Below, piece by piece: positions 17,836-28,976 of a DNA stretch of 64,000 nt; within the stretch, counting starts at the first letter, position 1, and every line of letters starts with the position of its first letter. The DNA comes from Meloidogyne chitwoodi (lineage: Eukaryota; Nematoda; Chromadorea; Rhabditida; Meloidogynidae). The stretch spans positions 496,001 through 560,000 of the forward strand of contig JACZZP010000005.1 in NCBI GenBank assembly GCA_015183035.1, read 5' to 3'. Both the position numbers and the translations under genes were made by a program. The notes under the pieces were generated by a model. The model saw only the letters and a program-made list of their open reading frames with translations. It was not told the origin of the DNA and did no database searches.

Positions 17836-18640
17836 GACAATTAAATTTAGAATATATCTATAAAATTGGTAAATTAAAATTGTTTATAACAACCCGATGT
17901 ATGAATTTTTAATTAATAGAATTTTGGAAGAGAATTAATAAAATTTAATTAATATTTAGAAAAAACAAATCTCTCTTTTTATAACAAATTTCCCTATAAA
18001 ATAATTTTTCTTAGGATTCTGAATTTTATAAAGAAATTAAAAAGAAAAATTTTAATAAATAATTCTACAATTTATCAAGCCTTTTTAAAGACTTTAGATA
18101 CGTACGCTTCTGAAGGTCACAGTTAAATTTTTTCTCTGCCAAGTACTTTTAATTTTTAAAAATTATTTATTTTATTTTTCTCTAAATTACATTTAAATCT
18201 TTTTAAATAATTAGAGAGTATTCGTTTTCGTTCGAAATTTTAAATTAAGAAATTGAGGCAAGATTTTCTTTATTGCGTTTATGGATTTTGTTAGTTGATT
18301 TTATTTATTTAATTTTTAAATTAATAATTCTTACAGGGGTCATATCGGCGCATTAGAAAAAATAAATAATATTTTTGGCTGTAAATATTTTTAAATTTTT
18401 CAAGTTATAAAAAATTGCGTCAAAACGACCCCAGTGCTTTAATATTCTTTTCACATTTTATTCACATGCTGTAGTTAATTTTTAAATTTTTTCTTTCATA
18501 ACATAATGATCTGTCTCAAACTCATTCACTTGTTGTTAGAGAGGGCATTCCCGACAAAAAAAGAAATATAAAAAAATTAAAAATCAATTAAGAAAAATTT
18601 AAATGGCAAAAAATAATAAAATAAAATTTTAAAAATATTT
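17836..18640 (-). promoter_or_regulatory. Orphan upstream module of the secreted gene family, cut by Polinton 1
   Basis: This stretch matches the DNA upstream of family members F, B and E. It contains the proximal AATATATCTATAAAATT stretch at about 17850, the core near 18078-18116 (CTTTTTAAAGACTTTAG followed by a variant of ACGCTTCTGAAGG) and the CAGGGGTCATATCGGCGCA box near 18336. In the intact genes the signal-peptide exon sits just beyond the proximal stretch; here Polinton 1 begins instead. The gene has therefore been separated from its module, or lost. No coding exon is seen. Confidence 0.55.
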
Positions 18641-18740
18641 AATAAAAATAATAAAACATATTTATTAAGATATATTTTTTTCAATTTTTTTCAATTTTTA
18701 ATTTAATAAATATTAAAAATTTATTAAATTAAAATTATAC

Positions 18741-19231
18741 TAGGATCTGTCGGATTATCTTCCGAATTATAAAAATTATCTAAAGCATTTGACGATTGTC
18801 CATTCATTTGATTTATCACAATATTATTCAAATGTTTATCGGATGTAGTTGAAAAGCAATTAGATCATTAGGTAGTTCACTAGGATAGGGTAACTAAATT
18901 AATTAAATATTTTTGACAAATTTGCTATATTAATATTGAAATTAGAGTAGGCCGAGACCGAGAGTCTCGCCGAGACCGGACCGAGAGTCTCGCCCATTTT
19001 CCAATCTCGGTCTCGGTTTTTCCCAAAAGTCTCGGTCTCGTCCTACTCTAATTGAAATTAGGATTAATTTGTAATTATTTTATTACTAAATTTAGTCAAC
19101 TTATTTTCAAAATTAATATTATTCTGGAAATATAAAAGAGTTTATTTGTTCAATTTTAAAAAACTAACTAAAATTACTCCATAGCACAATGCAAATTTAA
19201 TAAAAATTAAAAATAAATTTAATATTTTCAT
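18741..19231 (-). pseudogene. Secreted family member A, truncated and frameshifted
   Basis: Exon 1 (19231-19169) encodes a signal peptide that begins MKILNLFLIFIKFALCYG and ends at a GT donor in phase 0. Exon 2 (18893-18741) starts LPYPSELPNDLIAFQ as in member F, but it is one base shorter than F's exon (153 against 154). The frame then reaches a stop after about 21 codons. No exons 3 or 4 follow; the next sequence is the orphan upstream module. A small foldback element sits in intron 1 (18941-19052). I infer a dead copy. Confidence 0.65.
18941..19052. mobile_element. Small foldback element with CGAGACC-rich ends
   Basis: The ends ATTAGAGTAGGCCGAGACC and its near reverse complement at 19031-19052 frame about 112 bp of repeated GAGACCGAGAGTCTCG-type sequence. 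It has no coding capacity. It lies inside intron 1 of pseudogene A. Confidence 0.6.
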
Positions 19232-20042
19232 TTTTCTTTGAGTTGAGTTTGGTCAAACAAATTTAGAATATTGGATAATAAAGGGCTAAAGTTGAAAATA
19301 TTTTACAAAACCGTTTTTTATTAAATTTTTTTTAAATTTATTTTACTATTTTTAGCAATTTAAATTTTTCTTAATTGATTTTTAAATTTTTTATATTTTT
19401 TTTTTGTCGGAAATGCCTTTCTAATTATGTGAAGAGGAGAAAAAATTAATGCATTATTTAGCATGTGAATAAAATATGGAAAGAATATTAAAGCGCTGGG
19501 TCATTTCGGCACCGTTTTTTATTAGGTAGATTGAAATAACACACTGCCAACAATTTAAAAAATAAAAATAAATTCAGTAAAATTGGTATCATATAAACCT
19601 GCCAATATTCTATAAAAGTTTTAATTGTTTTAAAAATTAAAAAAATTTTTTTTGCTACATATATTATTCTGCGCCGTTCCCCGCAGAATGGATAATTTTA
19701 GAATCCAATCGATAAATCTACAACAAAATTTATAAACGCAAAAAGGAAAATTAATGGTTTTTAATGCCTTAAAATTTTAGAATTGAGCGTTAATAAAGAA
19801 AAAATTCGATTTTTTAAAATTAATGCACATACAAGGCAGAGAAAAAAGCTTACAGAAGCGTGCGTATTTCAATTTCTTTTTAAAGACTTGTGAATGGCAA
19901 AATTATTAATTTAAATTTTTCTTTTTAATTTTCTAAATCTTGAGTGTTTCAAATAATTAGTTTAAGAGTTTGTTTTTAAAATTAAAATATGTCGCTCAAA
20001 TAATTCAAACCTTATTTCTTTGATAATCTAAGTAATGGGGGT

Positions 20043-20318
20043 AATTAATTTTGACCAGAACTTTTTTGTCTAACAGGATTATATTTTCTCTTCAGAGAGC
20101 CTGTGCTAAAGGCCACTCTCTCACGTAAAAAAGACGCAGAAAAACTGACCAGTGGATAGTTGAGGTCAGAGAAAAATTACATACATGATCTGCTCTTTTG
20201 CAGAACTTTACACATTTTCTGCGTCTTTATTGCACGAGAGAGTAGCCTTTATCACAGGCTCTATAAAGAGAAAATATAACCTGTTAGACAAAAGTTCCGA
20301 TCACTAATAATTAATTGA
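20043..20318. mobile_element. Foldback element related to that at 50784-51320
   Basis: The ends share CTTTTTTGTCTAACAGG and its inverse (20280-20296), with pairing extending to about 46 bp on each side. The interior carries GACGCAG...CTGACCAGTGGATAG...AGGTCAGAG, which also occurs in the larger element at 50784-51320. The two therefore belong to one family. Non-coding. Confidence 0.65.
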
Positions 20319-20379
20319 TGGAGTGTAATTCATCGAAGAAATACGGTACTTGAAGAATTATAGCAAAACCTTTAACGCT

Positions 20380-20532
20380 TGTCGCTAATTAACATCAGCG
20401 AATAAATAGGAAAAAGAAGAAAATAAGATATTTAATTTCCTACCAGCCGATGTGGAGTGGAATGGCCAAACGGATTAGGCCGCAGACTAAGAACTAAGGG
20501 CCCAAGGTTCGAGGAAAAGCGAGTTCCACCCA
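20380..20532 (+). repeat. tRNA-like repeat, copy 1 (inverted partner at 24037-24170)
   Basis: Bases 20453-20532 resemble a degenerate tRNA: an A-box-like TGGCCAAACGGATTAGGCC region and a B-box-like GGTTCGAG near 20509. The acceptor and anticodon stems do not close cleanly. The same unit with its 5' flank (GTCGCTAATTAACATCAGCG) occurs inverted at 24037-24170. A tRNA-derived SINE or a mobile tRNA pseudogene is the likeliest reading. Confidence 0.4.
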
Positions 20533-20637
20533 ATTTTTCGGAGACTGGGCAGCGCAGTTTTCGACACGCTCTTCGCCCAATTTATTTTAAACAAAACCGA
20601 ATTTTATAGACTGATTCTTATCTGTTTGAGTCAAGAA

Positions 20638-23402
20638 ATGCAAATCTTCAATTTATTTTTATTTTTTATTCAATTGGCATTGTGCTTTGGAGTAGAGAAA
20701 TTAGTATGTTTTTTTTAATATTATCTAAATGCTTTAATTGAAGCCATGGGCTTTTATTTTATATGGTTCTCCTTGTGAGGATTTAATTATCTAAAAATTA
20801 AAAAAAAATTTTAACTCGAATTTTAAAAATACAAAAACGTAAAACAATTTACAAAAAATAAAATTTAAATACTAAAATTTAAGTTAAAACATCCTAATCC
20901 TCCACCATCTATTGCAATAGACCTACTTTCAATGGAAAATTTGAATCAAGTTGTGATTAATAAATTAAGTCAAATTTCATCGCCATTAAAACCAGGTATA
21001 TTTTTCAATACAGTCAGTTTGTAGCTGGCGGCAGTTCAAGAGAGAGTGGGTTAAACAACTCTCGAAGGCTCCCGGAAAATTGGTCAGTGAAGAAACAGTA
21101 CATAAAATCACTAAAACACTTGTAAACACAAATAAAACACAAAAAATTTTAATGTATTTTTGTGTTTTACATGTATTTTAGTGATTTTATGTACTGTTTC
21201 TTCACTGACCGATTTTCCACTGACTCATTTTCCGGTCACGCTCTCGAATCCTCTCCTCTTTTTAAGAACTTTTTTAAAATAAAATTTATCAAAAATAAAA
21301 ATATAATAAACAATGATTTAGGAAAAGTGCACAGCAATTTTAGGTTTTCGAAAAATTAGCGGAAAATTGAAGTCTTTAGTCGGAACTCCCTTTTATATTA
21401 ATATGAAAATAGGACGGTCTAAAAAAGATTGATAACTAGGGCCTCCAAAAATATTGAAATCAATATTTTTTGCGAACTAATGGAAGCATGAAATGCACGA
21501 AAAACACATTTCTGGGTTAGTTTGGAGAGTCTAGGATGGTTTTTGATTTCAATATTTTCAATATTTTTCAATATTTTGGATTTTTGTCAATATTTCAATA
21601 TTTTGTCAATATTTTGGACTTTTGCCAAAAATTCGCGTCAAAAATTCGCTTTTTCTTTGTACAATTATATATTTTTTATTATTTCAACGCTATTTCTCAA
21701 TTTTTTTTACATTTTTAGTTGAAAATAAAATTTTAAAATCAACATAAAAAGAATGGCCCCAACTAAATCAAAAATAGCATGGGTTCGTGAATGGATTAAG
21801 CGAATAGATGGAAACAATGTTATTCAACAAGGGCCTATCACAGTTACCCTCAGATTTTGGATTCTGAGCACAGAATCTTGGGAAAATCTGTTTCAATAAA
21901 ATTCTGGGGTGCTCGCAGATTCTGAAGAAACACCTCGGAATCTTCGGAAAACTTTAAGAATATGAGGAAATAACATTCTGGAAAAATCCAAGATCTAGTT
22001 TTTTCCACAGAGCCACAGAATTTCTGTTTCAGGTAATTTTCTGTGGTTCTATATATTTTCTACTATTAGAAAATGTCACCAAGGGTAAAATATGACAAAT
22101 TGTCAGTAATGCAAGATGTGACAAAATGTCACCAAGGGTAAAATATGACAAATTGTCAAAAATTTCGTCAATATTTGGTCAATATTTCACTGATTTTTCA
22201 ATATTTCTATCAATATTTTGAGATTTTTTCATCAATATTTATTCAATATTTTGCCACTTTTTCGTCAATATTTTTGGAGGCCCTGTTGATAACAATTTTA
22301 TTTATCTCATTTAATTTTGCTAGTTATAATTTAAAATTATTTAAGTCATTCTACAATAATTTATTTTTTAGAAATTTTGAGCATTTTGAATGCTACTCCT
22401 GTGAATCTTTTAACTCAATATAATCAGTTTGCTCAAGTAAAAGTATTTCTTAACAATGAATTAATAAACATCAATAACAATATTGATTTTCATAGACAAA
22501 ATGAGCTAGAATTGGTAAAAATTTTATATTTTTCTTTAAATGAGATTTGTAAAAATAGTCGTAGAAAAATTAAAAATTTGAGTAAGACTCAAGTGACAAA
22601 ATTTTATCGCTTATGTTGGAAGAAAATTAATAATAAAAAATAATTTTTTTTTTTATTTTATCCTTAAAAAATGTCAATTATTATTTGAATATTATTATTT
22701 GCGGAACATAACTAGACAATTTTGGGGATATTTGATTTCACATTAAGCACTCATATCAGATAATAAATATAAAAAATACTTAAATGCTAAGGTTAACGAT
22801 TCCGAATATCTGGAACCCCGAAAAATGTCGGAATCAGTTCCGGATACCCATAATTTTCCAGAAACACAACCATGGCTACATTCAATAGCAAAAAACTTTA
22901 CGTAACCACGTTCCGAAATCACAAAAAACCACGCAATCCAGCAATTAATTTAGCCTGCTCTTAACCCTCCTAATGAAGAATGTGCTTTCCTCGTAATAAT
23001 AAACCATAAATATATTTATATAAAACATTTTATTTATCTATAAATTTCATTTTCTCTTTCAGACCTTAAACAACAACTACACATATAGAGAAGAGATAAA
23101 ACGTTATAATATTCTAAAAAACAAAAATATTCAAATGCAAAATATAGTTACGTCAGCAATGTGGATGGTTAATGGTCATAATAATACTATGTTAACCCAA
23201 GGTGGAGAACAAGGAGGAAGTAAGTAAAAGAAATATATTTATAGTTATAAAGACGCTAGGATAGGAGCTAATCATTTGGATTGAATTTTTTAACTAAAAC
23301 TTTGTACAAAATTTAAAAAATAATTAAAAAACAGTCTCAATCTTAAAAAAATTATTGATCCTTTTAGGGCGACGTCGTGGACATGATCGTGGAACAAGGT
23401 AA
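20638..23402 (+). CDS. Secreted family member G, small Arg/Gly-tailed protein
   Basis: Predicted exons are 20638-20703, 20884-20995, 22372-22592, 23063-23219 and 23368-23402, giving 196 aa. Exon 1 is a signal peptide (hydrophobic FNLFLFFIQLALCFG). Exon 2 (phase 1 end) begins LKHPNPPP. Exon 3 is helical and basic. Exon 4 contains NIQMQNIVTSAM, also found in members B and F. Exon 5 is the short tail RRRGHDRGTR. Intron 2 is long because a foldback unit and an 849-bp hAT-like element sit in it. The exon 3 donor (CAA|GTGACA) is the least certain junction. The product is presumably secreted; function unknown. No known domain is seen. Confidence 0.6.
21074..21218. mobile_element. Foldback unit in intron 2 of gene G
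   Basis: GGTCAGTGAAGAAACAGTAC and its inverse (21187-21206) start a hairpin with arms of roughly 60 bp. It is AT-rich inside and has no open frame of interest. Confidence 0.55.
21437..22285. mobile_element. Non-autonomous hAT-like element, 849 bp, 8-bp target duplication
   Basis: The ends TAGGGCCTCCAAAAATATTG and its inverse ending GGAGGCCCTG are flanked by TTGATAAC at 21429-21436 and 22286-22293. An 8-bp duplication with CAGGG-type ends is the hAT signature. The interior is rich in the repeat GTCAATATTT (21540-21620 and 22165-22275) and has duplicated GTCACCAAGGGTAAAATATG units at about 22075-22150. No transposase. It lies in intron 2 of gene G. Confidence 0.75.
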
Positions 23403-24970
23403 AGAAACAGAAAATATAGTTGAATCTCGTTATAATGATAGATAATAGGATGACATTTTATCGGCTCTCCCAGGATATGTAATATTGTTTAGGGCCACTT
23501 ATTGTTTTTTTATAAAGAAATTCAACTAAATATATATTTTTCAAGAAGATTTTTTTTTTTTACAAAATAATTGTTTTATTTTTATAAAGGTCATGATTGA
23601 AGAAGATGCATGGTAAGACAAATTGAGATGAAAAAAAAACTTTTTATATATTTATCAGGGATGGGCAAGTTTGGGGTTTCGGATTTTTCAGGTTTTTAAG
23701 ACATTTTTATTTCGGGTGTCGTATTTCGGTTTTTTGGACGAAATTTTCTGAAATTTTTAGAAATTTCTAAAATTTTGAAATTTTTTTTTTGAAATTTTTA
23801 AAATTTTGAAAAGTGAATATTATTTACAGATAATTACCACTATCTATGTTATTAAACTTGATTAGTTCATTTTTCAATTTTGAATTAATTTTTTAAAAAC
23901 ATTTTTAAATATTAATTTACAGTATTTTTAACTAGTGAAAGCGTGCACAACTCAGTATTGTAGTACATGGGGTGTAAGAATAACATAATGTATTGAAAAA
24001 GTTGGAAAGTTAAAAAAATTTTTGGGTAAAAGCTTTCCTAGAACCTTGGGCCCTTAGCTCTTAGTCTGCGGCCTAATCCGCTAGGCTATTCCACTCCACA
24101 TCGGCTGGTAAGAAATTAAATATCTTATTTCTTCTTTTCCCTAGTTATTCGCTGATATTAATTAGCGACAATCCACTATTATAGTGTATATTTTTTTAAA
24201 TATATTATACTGCAACTGTTATGTTTTTATTTTTTAAATTAAATAAAAACTTTAAAAATAAACTAATTTAATTAAAAATAAATCAAAATAATTTCTTTTT
24301 ATCAGCTAATAGAGTAAAATTTAAAATAATTTTTTTAACATAGGTAATGTTTATATATTGGGTGTTCGGAAAAGTTTGTTTAAAATAATAAAGGTTTTTA
24401 TAATAAAAAGGATTGAATTAAAAATATAAATATGTAGAACAAAGCTCGAAAAATTTAAAATACTTTTTGGTTAAATATTTAATTTTAAAATTTATATAAA
24501 ACTGAAAATTAAAAAAATTGACATAAAATCTAATTTTTTACTAAATTAACTTTACTAGCTAGCAAAAAACAATAAACTTAAAATATCCTGCAAAAAAAAC
24601 ATTTACACTTAATAACTTTTTAAAAGAACAAAACACATAAATATGAGTTTGAATCCAATAATGAGCTTCAGAGGTAGATGAAGAAAATTATTTTCCTAGT
24701 GATGCTTCTTTAGAGTTAAAACTGCTCAATTGTTTTTAGTCATTTGAAATAAAGTGAAAATAAAATGTACAAAAGACATTTAAAAATATAGCCCCACCCT
24801 CTAATATAATCCCACCTATAGAGGAGGTTGATATTCCCTTTAAAGTTTTAGAGTGTTTGTCTGCACAAGATTTTTAAAAAATAATAAAAAGAGAAATTTG
24901 AAATTTTTTTGATCGTCTTCCATTCAACTTGTATTTTCTTCAATGATGACCTCCTTTAAATAAAAACTAT
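23403..24970. other. Gene-poor stretch with foldback and tRNA-like repeat copy 2
   Basis: No convincing gene. It contains a GATGGGCAAGTTTGGGGTTTCGG-type repeat head near 23663 that recurs near 26822 and 56742, and AT-rich simple sequence. The inverted copy of the tRNA-like unit is at 24037-24170. The last part (about 24700-24960) resembles DNA downstream of members E and F, so it is probably the 3' flank of member B. Confidence 0.5.
24037..24170 (-). repeat. tRNA-like repeat, copy 2
   Basis: Inverted copy of 20380-20514, very similar along its full length, including the GCCGCAGACTAAGAGCTAAG segment. The two copies bracket gene G in opposite orientations. Confidence 0.45.
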
Positions 24971-25157
24971 TTAAAAAAATATATTAAAAAAGTACAAGTT
25001 AATGTTCGTTATAATGACAATAAAAGTGGCCCTATACGAATTGCTAAATTTTGGGAAAGAAATCGAACTTTTTGTTTCTGTACCTTGTCCATGACGACCT
25101 CCACCTCTTCGTCCTCGACCTCGTCCTTGACCTCCCTGTCCTTGATTTTGATTTAAA

Positions 25158-26375
25158 TTAATATAGAAGAATTCTATTTCTAATAAATTCATGAGTTTGT
25201 TCTAAAATGAATTGTTGATTTTGATTTAAAATATTTCGTTGAATTGGAGTTAAATTAATTTGTTGATTTTGATTTTCATTAAATTGTACAAATTGAGTTA
25301 AAATATTTTGTTGATTTTGATTTAAAATTATTTGTTGAATTTGATTTTGTATAAAATTGACAAAACTTTTAAAAATAAACATAGCTGATACAATTATATT
25401 TTGCATTTGTAGATTTTTATTTATTAGATTTTCATCAAGTTGAATTTGCGGATTTATACCTAATTGTAATCTCTGTAATAAAGAAATAAAATTTAATAAA
25501 AATTATATTTTATTAGGACAAGGCCGGTTAAGTTTCCTAGATTAAAGCTCTGCTTTCAAGAGCTCTCAGGATCAATCTCACCCATTTTTTGCTATTTCCT
25601 GGGATGGGTCAGTCGCTTTACTCTATCAAACATTTTTATATATCGATCTCGGTATTTTTTGTTTCATCCGATCTGTTTAACTAACAATAAGAATGGTATA
25701 AATTGTTACCGTAGTTTCAGAAATATTGACATTGATAAACATAAATTTATAATATAATTGTATAAGTGCATTATTAAGCAAACTATATTGTTCTAAAATA
25801 GTTCCATGGACAGAAGTTAATCCATTTATTATAACTAAAATATTAAAAATAAAATCTGCTGATTTACTATAATTGACCAATTTTATTTATAGAGGAGGAT
25901 AATATTAAAAAAATATTTTTAACAGTTTGAGGAATAATTTTTCCAATTTTTTTAATTTTCCATTTACAAGAGAATTAAAAAGTCTTTTTCTAAAATTAAA
26001 ATTATACCATTATCTGTAGCATCAGGACATATATCATCCAAAGCAGTTGAAGAAAATTCATTTAATTGTTCCACCACTACATTAGTTATTCCTTCTATAG
26101 GAGGGAGGTTAGTTATTTCGTGATCAGGTAGATCACCAGGATTTGGTAACTAAATTAATTAAATATATGTTGATTTTATAAATTTTGAATAAGAGGATTA
26201 TTCTACTTTTAAAAATTTAAAAAAATTAGGAATAAATTTAGTATTTTCAAAATTAATTATAAATGGTGATATTTTAGAAAAATTAAATTAATAAAAATAA
26301 AATAAAACTGACTAATTCTACTCCATAGCACAATGAAAATTTAATAAAAATTAAAAATAAATTTAATATTTTCAT
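25158..26375 (-). pseudogene. Secreted family member B, Q/N-rich, tail out of frame
   Basis: Predicted exons are 26375-26313, 26149-26008, 25834-25710 and 25472-25158, giving 214 aa with the family phase pattern 0/1/0. Exon 1 is a signal peptide (MKILNLFLIFIKFSLCYG). Exon 2 is LPNPGDLPDHEI... . Exon 4 has LQMQNIIVSAM, then repeats of the type NQNQQNIL. The frame stops at 25158 just before an Arg/Gly-rich tail (about 25150-25080) that is readable only in another frame. Member F keeps that tail in frame. B therefore looks frameshifted close to its end. It may still make a secreted Q/N-rich protein without the tail, so calling it a pseudogene is tentative. Confidence 0.6.
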
Positions 26376-26815
26376 CTTTTATTTGAGTTGATTTTTGATA
26401 GTTAACCAAATAAATTAAGACTTATAAGAAGAGACTTTTCCTTAGAACCTTTTAATTTTTTAAAGTAATTAAGAAAATAAAAATTTAAATTAATAATTAT
26501 GCCATTTAGCAAGCCTTTTTAATGACCTAAATACGCGCGCTTCTGAAGGCTGGCAGTTAAATTTTCTTTCTCTACCAAGTATGTTAATTTTTAAAAATTT
26601 AATTAATTAATTTATTTTTCTCTAGATCTTAATTTAAATTTTTTTATATAACTTGAGATTGCTTCATTTCGAAATTTTAAATTAAAAAACATTAAGCAAA
26701 AAGCATTGGTTTGCTTGCGTTTATGGATTTTAGTTAGTTTATTTTATTTAATTAATTTTTTAATTAATAATTCTGGCAGGGGTCATATTGGCGCAATATA
26801 ATATAGAAAATGCAT
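26376..26815 (-). promoter_or_regulatory. Upstream module of member B
   Basis: It holds the family core at about 26512-26549 (ACGCGCGCTTCTGAAGG) and the CAGGGGTCATATTGGCGCA box near 26777. The core is about 140-175 bp before the predicted start. It is the same order as upstream of F and E. Confidence 0.55.
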
Positions 26816-26821
26816 ATAAAG

Positions 26822-27095
26822 CAGGGATAGGCATGTTTCGGATTTCGAAAATTTCGGATTTTTCGGGTTTTTAGACCATTTTTATTTCGTATTTCGGTTT
26901 ATATTTTTTTATTTCAGATTTCTATTTTATTTCTAAATTTTTCCCATCCCTGGGGTCTATGCGAATTTCATCATATCTATGATATGACCAGTGATCGGAA
27001 GGTTCCAGTTCCGGAACTGGAACTATGAAAATTAAAAATGCAGTTCCGGAACTGGAACTAGTTCCGTGGAAATTTTGGAACTTTCCGATCACTGG
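26822..27095. mobile_element. Two adjacent foldback elements
   Basis: The first (26822-26953) starts CAGGGATAGGCATG and ends CCCATCCCTGG, with TTTCGG repeats inside. The second (26988-27095) starts CCAGTGATCGGA and ends TCCGATCACTGG, with GTTCCGGAACTGGAAC palindromes inside. A relative of the second lies at about 28738-28875. All are non-coding. Confidence 0.6.
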
Positions 27096-28976
27096 ATATA
27101 ACGTCATATTAATGATTTAGAGAACGACAAAAAAGTTCACTATGTAAATTCGGCTCTGTGTTGTCGGACTCTAAAAAATAAAGATGACATGTCATATCAT
27201 AGATATGATGCATAATTCTTCAATGTTTTAATTAATTTTTTTAAAACATTTTTAAATATTAATTTTATAGTATTTTTAATAATTTTTTTAAATAATTTTA
27301 ATTAATAAATAGACTGCGCCGAGATAGCAATGGATTTATTCTTGGCCCATTTACTTGTCCTTTAATTCACGACGATGGCCCATTTTCTTCCCCACTATAA
27401 CCACATGTCGACCGGTGATGCGACAATTTCGACTGAGACACTTGCGGCATAGCCCAAGCCACAAGTGTCAAAATAGGCGTGTGAGCCGCAATGTCTGGGC
27501 CACAACTGTCGGTCCGTAAATGTGTCTCAACCGAAATTTTCGGCTAATCTGTGCGTCCTTAGGTAGAGAAGAAGTATTACCACCAAAAAAATTAAAAATT
27601 CATAAAATTAAATTTTAAATAATGACTAAATTTAATAAAAATAGTAAAACATGTTTTTATGCAAAAAACAATCCAACTAAAGATTTTATAAAATATTTTT
27701 TGGAGTCCGTCACTTGATAACCGAAATTGAGAAAAAAATTGTGAAAACCGTCTCAAGCTTAAAACTCTCATCTGGAATTGGCACTAAATTTTAGTTTTAT
27801 TAGACATTTGATTTTTTATTATTTTTTCTCAAATTTTTTATTCAACTTTTAATCCACTATTTTTGTTTATATTTTTTGAAATATATTATACTGTTCTAAT
27901 TCTTGTTTGTTTTTCTATTTTTTAAATTAAATATAAAAATTAAAAATATGTATAAAGCAAAAGAATTTCTTTTTATTAACTAATAGAGTAAAAATATTTT
28001 TAAATATATAGGGAGTTTTTTTTAGGTATTTTTCTTTTATGATCCAAAATTCTGCAACTTTCTTGTCCCTTTGACTGATCTCATTCTCACAGTTTTCCTT
28101 TAAAATTATTCTATCATAATAGAGAGTTGTTAAATATCTTTTATATTTATTTAACTAATTTATCCAAATTTTGACTTTTAAAGTTGAGAATTTTGAATCA
28201 TAATGAAAAGCTACAAGAGTTTAGTTAAATTTGTATGAATTTAGGTTATGCTAGTTTTTAGATATACTACGTTGGAAAAGTTTGTTTAAAATAATAAAAG
28301 TTTATATAAAAAGATTGGACTAAATATATATGAATAGAACAAAGCTAAAAATTAATTTAAAAATACTTTTTGGTAAAGTTAAACTTAGTTAGGTAAACAT
28401 ATAGGTAAAACAGAAATTCTAATTTCTTACTAAATTAATTATATTCCTCCTTTTAAAGTTTAATTTTAGAGTGTTTGTTCTACTCAAAAAAGATTTCTAA
28501 AAAATAGTTGAAAAATAAAAGTGTCAGAAATTTAAAAAAATTTCTTTGTTTTATGATCTTCTTGCATTTAAAATACTTTTTTCTTGAATTTTCGTCAATA
28601 ACCATCTCCTATATAAAAAAAATTTGGTTAAAAACAATAATTTTATAAGCTTTTTATTTAAAAAGTTGAATTTCCATATAATGACTTTAATAAAACTTTA
28701 TACGAAATATTACTTAAATATTCTATAAGAAGTAAAAAGTGATGGGAAAGTTCCAGTTTCGGAACTACCAAAATTTTGGAACTGGAACTAGTTCCTGGCC
28801 CACAATAATTCCAGAACTGGAACAATGGAAATTAAAAATGCAATTTCGTGGAAATTTTGGAACTTTCCCATCACTGGAGGAAATATTTTATTCTCTCTCT
28901 TTCATTTCGTTTTACGGAGATTCAACTGTACTTGATATTTCCTTACCTCGTCCTTAATTTAGGCCTTGAATTCTTT
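27096..28976. other. Repeat-rich gap, no gene seen
   Basis: It contains the ACTGCGCCGAGATAGC box near 27311 (the far part of the family upstream module), a GACACTTGCGGC-type repeat at about 27415-27550, downstream-type family DNA at about 28430-28620 and a foldback element at 28738-28875 (GATGGGAAAGTTCCAG). Otherwise AT-rich. Confidence 0.5.

Larger units (their letters stand above)
19240..20637 (+). promoter_or_regulatory. Upstream module of secreted gene G, with insertions
   Basis: An inverted copy of the family module: the GTCGGAAATGCC motif near 19405, GGGTCATTTCGGCACCG near 19500, and the core at 19851-19893 (CAGAAGCGTGCGTAT). The core lies about 750 bp upstream of the G start, but a 276-bp foldback element (20043-20318) and a tRNA-like repeat (20380-20532) lie between. 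Without them the distance is near 290 bp, as for other members. The regulatory role is inferred from conservation. Confidence 0.5.

Noticed and set aside
22377..22643. Exon 3 of gene G as a separate 88-aa gene
   Set aside because: It has an acceptor before it in the correct phase and matches exon 3 of other family members, so it is better as an internal exon.
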